DNA of 14,908 nt. Origin: CAZDDW01 sp043811105 (GTDB lineage: Bacteria > Patescibacteriota > Patescibacteriia > UBA9934 > CAZDDW01). The notes beneath the pieces are model-generated. The model did no database searches. It had not been told where the DNA came from and was given only the letters and a program-made list of their open reading frames with translations. Positions 6,031 through 12,576 of the stretch are shown here, one piece after another. Made by a program: the position numbers and the translations under genes. The stretch's first letter is position 1, and each line of letters opens with the position of its first letter. Location: positions 1 through 14,908 of the forward strand of contig JBDRNK010000110.1 in assembly GCA_043811105.1 (NCBI GenBank), written 5' to 3'.

Positions 6031-7374
6031 ATGCTTAAACGATTATTGCGAAAAATTATTCCAAAGCCTATCTTTCGGCTTTATCACTGGACGCTATCAA
6101 TCATAGCGGCTTTTTTGTATGGTCATCCTTCGCGCGGTCTAACTGTAATCGGAGTAACCGGCACTTCTGGTAAGACAACCACTGTGGAATGGATCGGGCG
6201 GATAATTGAACATTGTGGCGAAACCGTTGGCTGGGCAACGACTAATTCGTTTAAAATTGGTTCTCGAGAATCAACTAATGCCACTAAAATGACCATGCTT
6301 GGACGTTTTCAGACACAAAAGATGTTGCGCGAAATGGCACGTACAGGATGCAAGTATGCGATCGTTGAAACCAGCTCGCAAGGGATTGAACAATATCGCC
6401 ACTTAGGCATCGACTATGATCTTGTGCTTCTAACTAATCTATGGCCAGAACACATAGAAGCACACGGTGGGTTTGAGAATTATAAGAAAGCTAAGGGGAA
6501 GTTGTTTGAGCATTTGGGGAAGAAAATAAGAAAACAAGAAAATAAGAAAATAAGCATTGTAAATCTAGATTCAGAGCATGCTGATTATTTTCTGAAGTTC
6601 AAGGCGGAGAAGAAGTATGGGTTTGGAACCGGAGGGAAAGACGCCCGTAAGGGCGTCAAGCGAAATGACACCCTCACGGGTGTCGTTCCCATCCAGGCGA
6701 CTAAGATCAAAACATCAGCCTCAGGATCCAGTTTCACGATCAAAGACACAAAGTTCCACTTAGGCCCAATCGGACTGCATAACGTTGAAAACGCCACAGC
6801 CGCTGTTGCCACAACATTGGCGCTCGGGTTTGATATCAAGCTTATTGCTGACGCAGTAGCCCGGTTACCGGTTGTACCAGGTCGGCTTGAGGTGATTAAT
6901 GAAGGCCAGCCTTTCAACGTGATCGTTGATTATGCTTTTGAGCCAGTAGCTTTATCTAAGCTGTTCGAAACCGTGCAAATGTTTGAACATAAACGCATCA
7001 TTCATCTGGTTGGATCAACCGGTGGCGGGCGTGATGTGTCACGTCGACCAAAGCTGGGGCGGTTATCATCAGAGCTGGCAGATGTTACAATAGTAACCAA
7101 TGAGGATCCATACGATGATGATCCACAGGAGATAATCGATCAAGTAGCTGCCGGAGCGCTTGAGGTCGGATCGCATGAAGGAGAGGATTTGTATCGAATT
7201 CTAGATCGAGCTCAAGCAATTAAAAAAGCCATTACCCTGGCGGATAAAGGCGACATCGTGCTTATTACCGGCAAGGGAAGTGAACCGGTGATGGCAGTGA
7301 AGAATGGAAAAACGATTCCATGGGATGATCGAGCAGAGGCGCGCAAGGTGTTGCATAAGAAAATAAAAAATTAA
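6031..7374 (+). CDS. Mur ligase family protein, MurE-like, lacking the N-terminal UMP-binding domain
   Basis: A 447-residue ATP-dependent amide ligase closest in motifs to MurE, which adds the third stem-peptide residue. Visible: P-loop GVTGTSGKTTT (41-51), ETSSQGIEQ (113-121), TNLWPEHIEAHGGFENYKKAK (within 135-155), GLHNVENA (248-255), GRLEVI (284-289), VDYAFEP (299-305), GGGRD (331-335) and GKGSEP (414-419). E. coli MurE is about 495 residues and begins with a UMP-binding domain. Here the P-loop follows only 40 residues, made of a basic amphipathic stretch and a hydrophobic helix (about 18-32), so that domain is replaced by a likely membrane-binding tail. The diaminopimelate motif DNPR reads NEDP (357-360), so the added amino acid is unknown. 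There is no MurT zinc ribbon. Two repeats lie inside the frame, and the last residues KKIKN and the stop come from a third. Confidence 0.85.
   Translation: MLKRLLRKIIPKPIFRLYHWTLSIIAAFLYGHPSRGLTVIGVTGTSGKTTTVEWIGRIIEHCGETVGWATTNSFKIGSRESTNATKMTMLGRFQTQKMLREMARTGCKYAIVETSSQGIEQYRHLGIDYDLVLLTNLWPEHIEAHGGFENYKKAKGKLFEHLGKKIRKQENKKISIVNLDSEHADYFLKFKAEKKYGFGTGGKDARKGVKRNDTLTGVVPIQATKIKTSASGSSFTIKDTKFHLGPIGLHNVENATAAVATTLALGFDIKLIADAVARLPVVPGRLEVINEGQPFNVIVDYAFEPVALSKLFETVQMFEHKRIIHLVGSTGGGRDVSRRPKLGRLSSELADVTIVTNEDPYDDDPQEIIDQVAAGALEVGSHEGEDLYRILDRAQAIKKAITLADKGDIVLITGKGSEPVMAVKNGKTIPWDDRAEARKVLHKKIKN
6519..6554 (+). repeat. A-rich dispersed repeat, copy C1 (in coding sequence)
   Basis: A run built of gaaaataa-like units between 6519 and 6554, using the core taagaaaataag-like pattern seen also near 7356, 11050 and 13602. 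It is read in frame as a lysine-rich insert (KKIRKQENKKIS, about residues 164-175) in the central domain of the MurE-like ligase, between conserved motifs. Only the A-rich arm is present here. Confidence 0.7.
6634..6690 (+). repeat. In-frame double-hairpin repeat, copies B2 and B3 in inverted orientation
   Basis: Hairpin gacgccc-gtaa-gggcgtc (6640-6657) is followed by hairpin gacaccc-tcac-gggtgtc (6667-6684), with outer arms gggaa (6634-6638) and ttccc (6686-6690). The second half, read on the minus strand, matches the first in 21 of 25 positions, and one stem pair differs by a compensatory change (G-C to A-T). The first half matches 4961-4985 in 24 of 25. It encodes GKDARKGVKRNDTLTGVVP in the linker between the ligase motifs. 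Confidence 0.88.
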
Positions 7375-7438
7375 AAAAATAAAAAAATAAGCACAGTACA
7401 TATTTTCTTACTTTCTTATTTTCTTAGTTTATTATTTT
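7356..7438. repeat. A-rich/T-rich palindromic repeat, copy C2
   Basis: An A-rich arm (7356-7391) and a T-rich arm (7402-7438) in inverted orientation around a short spacer. It covers the last codons and stop (7372-7374) of the MurE-like gene and fills the whole gap to the next ATG at 7439. It might end transcription in either direction, since a T-rich arm follows pairing with the A-rich arm, but it has no GC stem. Confidence 0.78.
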
Positions 7439-8059
7439 ATGAGTTTTCAACTAAAACCAGACGAAGAGGTTCTAATGCAAGTTCAACAGTATTGGATTCC
7501 TTTTCTGCCACGCTTAATCCTGTTTTCTGTTTGGTTTATCGTACCTTGGTTTTTCTTGTACCCGCTTTTCCGTCAAGGTGAATGGGGAGTTGGCTTATTT
7601 GTCCTGCTGATTCTGTCGTCTCTGTTTTTTGGACTGCGCTCCTGGTATACTTGGTCTCGAACCATATTTGTAGTAACAAACAAACGCTTAATTGATATTG
7701 ATCAGCACGGTTGGTTTTTTCGAACAACATCAGACATATTTTACAGCAAGATCGATGACGTTTCTTTTAAGAAAAAAGGCTTGTTTCAAATGATTTTTGG
7801 TTATGGTCTGGTTAAGATCGTAACCGTTGGTTCAGCTGATGATGTTGAGATTCGTCGAGTAAAAACTCCGGCTAAGCTTAATGATTTAATCAACGATATT
7901 CGGGAAGCAGATCTTGGTGGCGAGCCAATTGATCCTAAAGAGCGTCGAGTAAAAAGAATCGCCAGTGATTTATCAGAAGATGAATTGGATGATATGGCTA
8001 AAACTACGCAAGTCAGATTTCGAAAAAAAGCTTTAACAGATTTTTTTGATCAAGACTAA
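7439..8059 (+). CDS. Membrane protein with bacterial PH domain (YdbS/DUF304-like)
   Basis: A 206-residue protein with two N-terminal membrane helices (about 24-44 and 50-68), then a bacterial PH-like domain (about 70-155). That domain opens with RTIFVVTNKRLIDID and continues with FYSKIDDVSF and GYGLVKIVTVG, the typical bPH2 pattern. A charged tail (about 160-206; KERRVKRIASDLSEDELDD) follows. The biochemical role of these proteins is mostly unknown; some relatives affect envelope homeostasis. It heads a tightly packed series ending at 10825, with two bases to the next gene. There is no clear Shine-Dalgarno site, and the upstream gap is all A/T-rich repeat. Confidence 0.85.
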   Translation: MSFQLKPDEEVLMQVQQYWIPFLPRLILFSVWFIVPWFFLYPLFRQGEWGVGLFVLLILSSLFFGLRSWYTWSRTIFVVTNKRLIDIDQHGWFFRTTSDIFYSKIDDVSFKKKGLFQMIFGYGLVKIVTVGSADDVEIRRVKTPAKLNDLINDIREADLGGEPIDPKERRVKRIASDLSEDELDDMAKTTQVRFRKKALTDFFDQD

Positions 8060-8061
8060 AC

Positions 8062-8517
8062 ATGCCAGCACCAAAAAAAAGTTTTATCCGTCGCATTTTG
8101 GAACTTCGAATGTTTCTGTTAGTTAATTTGTTGATTTTGTTTTTTCTATCTTTATCGTTTGGACGTGAATTCTTGCGTGATTATCAGATTCAACGTGAAA
8201 TAAATAATTTACGGGCAGATGCGGAAAGTCTAGAAGCACGCAATTTTGAAATCATTGATTTCAATACAGAACTGCAAACGCAAGCTTATTTGGAAGAAGA
8301 AGCTCGTTTACGACTTGGTTTAGGAGATCCTGGGGAAAATTTGGTAATTATTATCAACGATGATGGAGAACAAGTAATCGGTTCCGAAGTCAATTCCGAA
8401 CAACTTATTACCCACAATTCACAACTAACAACTCTTAAGGCTTCCAACCCTCAACGTTGGTATTATTATTTCTTTGATCATGAACAATTCATTAATTTAA
8501 AAGTCTATGGAGAATAA
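8062..8517 (+). CDS. FtsB/DivIC-type septum formation initiator protein
   Basis: A 151-residue bitopic membrane protein of the divisome. It has a basic N terminus (KKSFIRRILELR), one membrane helix (about 17-33), then a coiled-coil helix (about 38-80) leading into LEEEARLRLGLGDPGENLVII (within 77-97), the recognisable FtsB/DivIC tail pattern (AR..LGL..PGE). The C-terminal NPQRWYYYFFDHEQF (129-143) is also typical. In known systems the family pairs with FtsL and FtsQ/DivIB and regulates septal wall synthesis. The linker 109-126 (NSEQLITHNSQLTTL) is encoded by low-complexity DNA rich in cacaa and aacaac, loosely like the repeats around ftsEX. The gene overlaps the next one by 11 bases. Confidence 0.86.
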   Translation: MPAPKKSFIRRILELRMFLLVNLLILFFLSLSFGREFLRDYQIQREINNLRADAESLEARNFEIIDFNTELQTQAYLEEEARLRLGLGDPGENLVIIINDDGEQVIGSEVNSEQLITHNSQLTTLKASNPQRWYYYFFDHEQFINLKVYGE

Positions 8518-9418
8518 GAAGAAAAAGTTTACAGTTGTACATTTATCAATCTTAATTGCAGTTATCGCCATAGTTGCTTTGTTTGGTGTGCTAACCACTG
8601 TGGTATATACCAATCCAACCGGTTCTATTGCCAGAACAAGCTCAAGCATTTTGCCGTATCCGGCCATGGTTATCAATTGGAGCCCAATTTCAGTTAACAA
8701 AGTTTTGGATCAGCACGAGGGTTTGATGACTTATTACACCTCGGGCATGGCTGAAGAATTTGGAATAACCGCACCAACTGAGGCTGAAGCTTTAAATAAT
8801 ATTCTTGATAATTTGATTCGAAAGAAGGTGATGAATCAGATGATTAAACAGCGTGGGCTGGCTTATGATTTAGATCTGGAAAATGATTTTCTGGATAAGG
8901 CAATTGCCCAAGCCGGTAGTACCGAGGCTTTTACTGATATGCTTGAAGAAAGTTTTGGTTGGGACACGACTGATTTTATTGAGTATATTATTGAGCCGTT
9001 TGTGATCGCTTCAGTTTTAGAAGATGATATTTTGTACGATTCTGAATTGCAGGCTGAGAAAAAGGCGGAGATCGATGATGCTTATTCGCGATTATTGAAT
9101 GGCGAAGATTTTGCTACAATAGCCACTGTGGTTAGCGATGACGCATCAAGTGAGAGTGGTGGACAAATTGGTCTATTCGCCCAAGAGGAACTGCCTGAAG
9201 AGTGGGGGTCAGCTATTTTTGAGCTTGAGAGTGGGCAATATTCTGAGGTTATTGAAACCCGTTTTGCATATGGATTATTTTACGTGGAAAGCTACGTTGA
9301 AGAAGAAGATGTCTTAAAAGCGGATATTTCGATTATTGGAATTCAAAAAGTGGGATTACAAGAAGTGGTTGAGGAAGAAATGGCCCAAGCGAAGATTTGG
9401 CAGTTAATTGAAATGTAA
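8507..9418 (+). CDS. Membrane-anchored parvulin-like (SurA/PrsA-type) chaperone, probably without isomerase activity
   Basis: A 303-residue exported protein with an N-terminal membrane anchor (about 10-34). A SurA_N-like helical part follows (about 62-175; NNILDNLIRKKVMNQMIKQRGL), then a parvulin-like domain (about 186-262). Typical parts are LLNGEDFATIA (196-206), VSDDASSESGGQIGLF (209-224) and IFELESGQYSEVIETRFAYGLFYVE (within 237-261). Two features argue against catalysis: no hIlV strand with its histidine before the domain, and the GYH motif reads AYG (254-256). A segment resembling the missing strand (ADISIIGIQ, 272-280) follows instead. A holdase role for exported proteins is inferred. 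Its start lies inside the FtsB/DivIC-like gene, so the two are translationally coupled. Confidence 0.82.
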   Translation: MENKKKKFTVVHLSILIAVIAIVALFGVLTTVVYTNPTGSIARTSSSILPYPAMVINWSPISVNKVLDQHEGLMTYYTSGMAEEFGITAPTEAEALNNILDNLIRKKVMNQMIKQRGLAYDLDLENDFLDKAIAQAGSTEAFTDMLEESFGWDTTDFIEYIIEPFVIASVLEDDILYDSELQAEKKAEIDDAYSRLLNGEDFATIATVVSDDASSESGGQIGLFAQEELPEEWGSAIFELESGQYSEVIETRFAYGLFYVESYVEEEDVLKADISIIGIQKVGLQEVVEEEMAQAKIWQLIEM

Positions 9419-9419
9419 T

Positions 9420-10172
9420 ATGCGCGAGCGCCAAGGTTTTAACCCAACCGAAGAGAAAAAACAACCGAAGAACAAGAGCTCGATTAAAACCGGAGCTACG
9501 GCGATTATGGCCGGAGCCGTTGCTATTACAGCTGTTGAAGCTATTTCACCACAGCCAGGCGTACAAGTAGAAGATAATTCAAACCGCATTGAAACAACTT
9601 CTACAGATGCTGGAAATGAAAAATTCAACAAAGACTTAGCCTATTATCAGGATCTGATTCAGCGTGGAAGACAGCGTAAGATTAATCGTGAAACTGAAAA
9701 AAGACCGGAAACAACAATGGATTTGACTCAAATGGGATTAGGTCAAGAGATGTTACATGATTTTCCAGGAAGAAATCTGAAATTAACAGATCCGTCAGTT
9801 GAAAATCAATGGTTAGAAGTTGATGCTATGACCTGGCAGGCAATTGATGAACATCAAATGACCGAGCAATATGATCGGGCAGTTGATGATATTCAGTTTG
9901 AACTTGATCAATACAGTGGCCATGTATATTTTAAAGATGATTCTGAGTTTGTTGATACAGAAAATGACTTTGATTTTTCTTTTTGGGTCGAAACCGTTAA
10001 TGATGATCAAGGTGATCCATTGAGTCAGAATTTGGTTGCTTCTTATAACGGTGTTGATGTTCCTATTTTGTCAGCCGGGCCAGAGGGTTTTAAACCGGAT
10101 CAGGCCAATATGGCAATTCGTCAGCAAATACAAGAGTTGTTAATTCCGCATCTTTTAGTTGTTCAACAATAA
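9420..10172 (+). CDS. Hypothetical membrane-anchored protein
   Basis: I do not recognise this family. I chose the ATG at 9420, one base after the previous stop, because the same TAATATG junction occurs at 3017-3023 and 10435-10441. An in-frame ATG at 9408 would overlap the previous gene. The 250-residue product has a polar, lysine-rich start, a small-residue hydrophobic segment (about 26-42; ATAIMAGAVAITAVEAI) as signal anchor, and an acidic exported part. Within that lies a compact region rich in aromatic residues (about 125-250; YSGHVYFKDDSEFVDTEND). No catalytic motif or cysteine pair is visible. It is probably cotranscribed with the parvulin-like and SemiSWEET genes. Confidence 0.7.
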   Translation: MRERQGFNPTEEKKQPKNKSSIKTGATAIMAGAVAITAVEAISPQPGVQVEDNSNRIETTSTDAGNEKFNKDLAYYQDLIQRGRQRKINRETEKRPETTMDLTQMGLGQEMLHDFPGRNLKLTDPSVENQWLEVDAMTWQAIDEHQMTEQYDRAVDDIQFELDQYSGHVYFKDDSEFVDTENDFDFSFWVETVNDDQGDPLSQNLVASYNGVDVPILSAGPEGFKPDQANMAIRQQIQELLIPHLLVVQQ

Positions 10173-10176
10173 TAAT

Positions 10177-10437
10177 ATGAACACATTGTTTATTGAAACA
10201 ATTGGATATGTAGCAGGCGTATTGATTGTGGTTTCTTTGATTCCGCAAGTTGTTCAGAGTTGGCGTACAAAAGAAACCCATGACATCTCGCTTTGGCGTT
10301 ACATTTTATATACCCTTGGTTTGGCTTTGTTGGTTGTTTATGGATTTTTGATCTGGAGTTTACCAATTGCTTTGCTAAATATAGTTGCCACATTTTTGGC
10401 TACGATCATCTTATATCTAAAAATTAAATATAAATAA
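10177..10437 (+). CDS. SemiSWEET family sugar transporter (PQ-loop)
   Basis: An 86-residue protein, the usual size of bacterial SemiSWEETs, which form dimers of three-helix bundles and move sugars down their gradient. Three hydrophobic helices are visible (about 6-25, 40-58 and 63-82). The PQ motif is SLIPQVVQSWRTKETHDIS (20-38), and the conserved Asn of helix 3 is likely N68 (IALLNIV). I took the ATG at 10177 because it gives the canonical N terminus; an in-frame ATG at 10159 would add six residues (MFNNNN) overlapping the previous gene. The sugar is unknown. It sits four bases after the previous stop and one base before the next start. Confidence 0.9.
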   Translation: MNTLFIETIGYVAGVLIVVSLIPQVVQSWRTKETHDISLWRYILYTLGLALLVVYGFLIWSLPIALLNIVATFLATIILYLKIKYK

Positions 10438-10438
10438 T

Positions 10439-10825
10439 ATGGAATTATCATTATTTTTGGCCAAATTGTTTGGATTGGTATATTTGCTAATCGGTCTCGG
10501 CGTGTTTATTAACAAGAACTTTTATAAAGAAGTATTTGAAAAATTGCTCAAGAACGAGGCTTTAATTTTTTGTTGCGGAGCAACAGCCTTTGTTGTCGGC
10601 TTTGCAATAGTAAGCGCTCACAATCTTTGGGTTGGTGATTGGTATATCATTATTACCTTGTTCGGTTGGGCTTCTTTGATCAAAGGGGCAATGTTTCTTC
10701 TTCTGCCGAAATTCCAGATATCTTTGGCAAAGTCATTAATGAAATCTGATTTTTATTTGAATCTGACCACTGTTGTTTGTTTAGTCATTGGATTGATTCT
10801 TTGTTATTTCGGATTTATTGTTTAG
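10439..10825 (+). CDS. Four-helix integral membrane protein of unknown function
   Basis: A 128-residue protein with four predicted membrane helices (about 5-24, 42-60, 68-90 and 106-127) and short basic loops (KNFYKEVFEKLLKNE; KFQISLAKSLMKSD). I know no function for it, and no catalytic residues stand out. It begins one base after the SemiSWEET stop, so the two may act together, but that is inference from position. It is the last gene of the operon starting at 7439; a terminator hairpin follows at 10853-10882. Confidence 0.75.
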   Translation: MELSLFLAKLFGLVYLLIGLGVFINKNFYKEVFEKLLKNEALIFCCGATAFVVGFAIVSAHNLWVGDWYIIITLFGWASLIKGAMFLLLPKFQISLAKSLMKSDFYLNLTTVVCLVIGLILCYFGFIV

Positions 10826-10852
10826 TTCTTCACATAAAATCGAATGATTTAC

Positions 10853-10882
10853 AAAAAAACCAACTGATGAGTTGGTTTTTTT
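10853..10882. terminator. Bidirectional terminator between the membrane-protein operon and tRNA-Thr
   Basis: Stem ccaact (10860-10865) with agttgg (10870-10875), preceded by seven A and followed by seven T. It can therefore stop transcription from the plus-strand operon and from the minus-strand tRNA-Thr, whose 3' CCA begins at 10884. Confidence 0.85.
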
Positions 10883-10957
10883 GGAGCCACCTTCGGGGAT
10901 CGAACCCGAGACCTGCACGTTACGAATGTGCTGCTCTGCCAACTGAGCTAAGGTGGC
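10882..10957 (-). tRNA. tRNA-Thr (anticodon CGT)
   Basis: A complete 76-nt cloverleaf on the minus strand. The acceptor arm GCCACCT pairs with AGGTGGC, followed by discriminator T and an encoded CCA (10882-10884). The anticodon stem GCACA/CGTGC (with one weak pair) carries the loop TTCGTAA with anticodon CGT, reading ACG. The T arm is TCGGG-TTCGATC-CCCGA. The anticodon assignment is direct from the loop. Confidence 0.96.
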
Positions 10958-10967
10958 ACGATAAAAC

Positions 10968-10996
10968 TTGAAATTTATTCTTTGTTGCAGTATTAT
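10968..10996 (+). promoter_or_regulatory. Probable promoter of the RlpA-like gene
   Basis: TTGAAA (10968-10973), a 17-base spacer and TATTAT (10991-10996). The start would be near 11003, giving a leader of about eleven bases before the ATG at 11014, again without a Shine-Dalgarno site. Its -10 box shares five of six base pairs with the -10 box of the tRNA-Thr promoter on the other strand. Confidence 0.55.
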
Positions 10997-11020
10997 ATAC
11001 AGCAATCAAGCCTATGGCAA
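10992..11020 (-). promoter_or_regulatory. Promoter of tRNA-Thr
   Basis: On the minus strand: TTGCCA (complement of 11015-11020), a 17-base spacer and a perfect TATAAT (complement of 10992-10997). The start near 10985 gives a leader of about 28 bases before the tRNA. The -35 box overlaps the first codons of the RlpA-like gene (ATG at 11014). Confidence 0.75.
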
Positions 11021-11847
11021 GGAGAGCACGAGAAAAAAAAATAAAAAAATATAAAAATAAGAAAATAAGTGCTTTTTGCTTATTTTTTTATTTTCTTAGT
11101 TTCTTATTTTCTTGTTCTGTTCCTGCAATGGCTTCTGAAATTATCGGCGAGACAGTACTATCAACACAATTCGATGCTGAAACCATTGTAAAAGGATATA
11201 CACTAGAAAGTCATGATCAAATGATGCGCTTAGGCATCAGGCCTGAGACCTTGAATGTTTCAACACGAGTAGATGTAAAAACTTTAGCGCCGGAAATAAT
11301 GTCCGACACATACCCGGAGGATAAAGTCCTCTTGGGGAATGTCTATCTTTTTGATATCATAGAGAAGGATAGTTATGACGGCTCAGACTTTTTCTTTCTG
11401 GAAATTAAGTATCCAGATCAAAACGATGCTTTATCGATTTACAAGACCAGAAAACGAATCTATTTTTACAACGCCGTGTCTGATCAATGGGAAGAGTTAC
11501 CATCAACCGATCATCCCGACTTAAATTCGGTTCGTGCGTTGATCCATTTGCCATACGCTCGGTTAGCTGTATTTGAGGATCCTGAAGCTATGCCTGAAGG
11601 TTTTGCCAGCTGGTATCAATATAAGGACTGTAATTGTGCAGCTTCACCTGATTATCCCAAAGGATCCTATCTGGTTGTTACCCGTGCAGACGATCCTGAA
11701 CGCTCTGTGACTGTTCAGGTTAATGATTATGGCCCTGATCGATCAATTCATCCTGATCGGGTGATTGACCTTGACCTGGTCGCTTTTAAACAGTTAGCCT
11801 CACTTGGTGCCGGCTTAATCGAAGTGACGGTTAAATTTCTCCAATAG
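11014..11847 (+). CDS. Secreted RlpA-like double-psi beta-barrel protein
   Basis: A 277-residue exported protein. The N terminus is a standard signal peptide: Lys/Arg-rich n-region (1-17), a Phe/Leu-rich core (about 19-34) and likely cleavage after AMA (38-40). Residues 7-34 of it are encoded by an A/T-rich palindrome. The C-terminal domain (about 196-275) is an RlpA-like double-psi beta-barrel: GFASWYQY (196-203), VTVQVNDYGPD (232-242) and RVIDLDLVAFKQL (249-261). RlpA enzymes cleave denuded glycan and use an Asp (here probably D238) and a His in a TAAH motif; the latter reads CAASPDYP, so catalysis is doubtful. The central part (about 45-190) is unassigned. The ATG at 11014 is the only start in frame that keeps the signal peptide; the AAGGAG at 11019 lies behind it and cannot serve it. 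Confidence 0.82.
   Translation: MARRAREKKIKKYKNKKISAFCLFFYFLSFLFSCSVPAMASEIIGETVLSTQFDAETIVKGYTLESHDQMMRLGIRPETLNVSTRVDVKTLAPEIMSDTYPEDKVLLGNVYLFDIIEKDSYDGSDFFFLEIKYPDQNDALSIYKTRKRIYFYNAVSDQWEELPSTDHPDLNSVRALIHLPYARLAVFEDPEAMPEGFASWYQYKDCNCAASPDYPKGSYLVVTRADDPERSVTVQVNDYGPDRSIHPDRVIDLDLVAFKQLASLGAGLIEVTVKFLQ
11032..11113. repeat. A-rich/T-rich palindromic repeat, copy C3, encoding the signal peptide
   Basis: The A-rich arm (11032-11069, ending aagaaaataag) and the T-rich arm (11079-11113, starting cttatttttttattttc) are inverted relative to each other around a nine-base spacer. Both arms resemble copy C2 at 7356-7438. Read in frame, the A arm gives lysines and the T arm gives Phe and Leu, so the palindrome supplies the n- and h-regions of the RlpA-like signal peptide. 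Confidence 0.82.
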
Positions 11848-11865
11848 TTAGGCTTTTCCTAAAAA

Positions 11866-11890
11866 CCTACCACCTACAACCCACAACCTA
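11866..11890 (+). repeat. Inverted repeat D1, upstream of ftsE
   Basis: A 25-base stretch of ccta-, accac- and acaac-like units (11866-11890) whose complement is found with 23 of 25 identical bases at 13491-13515, just after ftsX. It ends five bases before the ftsE start and takes up the place where a ribosome binding site would be; none is visible. Confidence 0.75.
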
Positions 11891-11895
11891 ATTCT

Positions 11896-12576
11896 ATGAT
11901 CCGCTTTAAAAAAGTTTCAAAAATTTATCAGCCAAACAGTATAGGGTTGGACAACGTTGACCTGTATATTCAGCCAGGTGAATTTGTTTCTATTGTTGGT
12001 CAAAGTGGAACCGGAAAAACAACCATGACCAAACTGCTTTTTGCTGAGGAAAAACCAACTTCTGGTCAAGTGATCATCGGTGGTTGGGATATTTCCGGAA
12101 TAAAACCTAATGAAATACCAATGTTACGTCGACAGATTGGAATGGTTTTTCAGGATTTTAAATTGTTACCAAAAAAGACCGTATTTGAAAATGTGGCTTT
12201 TGCTCTTGAGGTTGCCGGTGAACATCAGAGACGTATTGATGAGATTGTCCCTCAGGTGTTAAAAATCGTTACTTTAGACAAAAAACATGATCGCTATCCA
12301 GGACAGTTATCAGGTGGCGAACAGCAACGAGTAGTCATCGCCCGATCACTTGTCCACAGGCCGAAAATTTTGATTGCCGATGAACCAACCGGAAACCTTG
12401 ATACAATCAATACACACGACATTATAAATTTACTAAAGAAAATAAATGAATTTGGTACGACCGTAGTTTTGGTTACTCATAACCGTGATGTGGTTAATGC
12501 ACTGAAAAAGCGAGTGGTCACCTTGGAAAACGGTCAAATCATATCTGACAAAGAAGAAGGTAAATACGTATTGTGA
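11896..12576 (+). CDS. ftsE: Cell division ATP-binding protein FtsE
   Basis: A 226-residue ABC ATPase, the usual FtsE length. Walker A is GQSGTGKTT (35-43), the Q-loop QDFKLLP (86-92) is of FtsE type, the signature is LSGGEQQRV (138-146), Walker B is ILIADEP (158-164) followed by TGNLD, and the switch histidine is H195 (LVTHNRD). FtsE forms a membrane complex with FtsX that couples ATP hydrolysis to activation of wall hydrolases at the septum (known for E. coli, Bacillus and others). Its last four bases overlap ftsX. No promoter is obvious in the short gap after the RlpA-like gene, so readthrough from there is likely. Confidence 0.95.
   Translation: MIRFKKVSKIYQPNSIGLDNVDLYIQPGEFVSIVGQSGTGKTTMTKLLFAEEKPTSGQVIIGGWDISGIKPNEIPMLRRQIGMVFQDFKLLPKKTVFENVAFALEVAGEHQRRIDEIVPQVLKIVTLDKKHDRYPGQLSGGEQQRVVIARSLVHRPKILIADEPTGNLDTINTHDIINLLKKINEFGTTVVLVTHNRDVVNALKKRVVTLENGQIISDKEEGKYVL

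Noticed and set aside
3020..12576. UGA recoded as glycine (as in Absconditabacteria/Gracilibacteria)
   Set aside because: TGA closes murL-murD and ftsE exactly at the family ends, so it acts as a stop.
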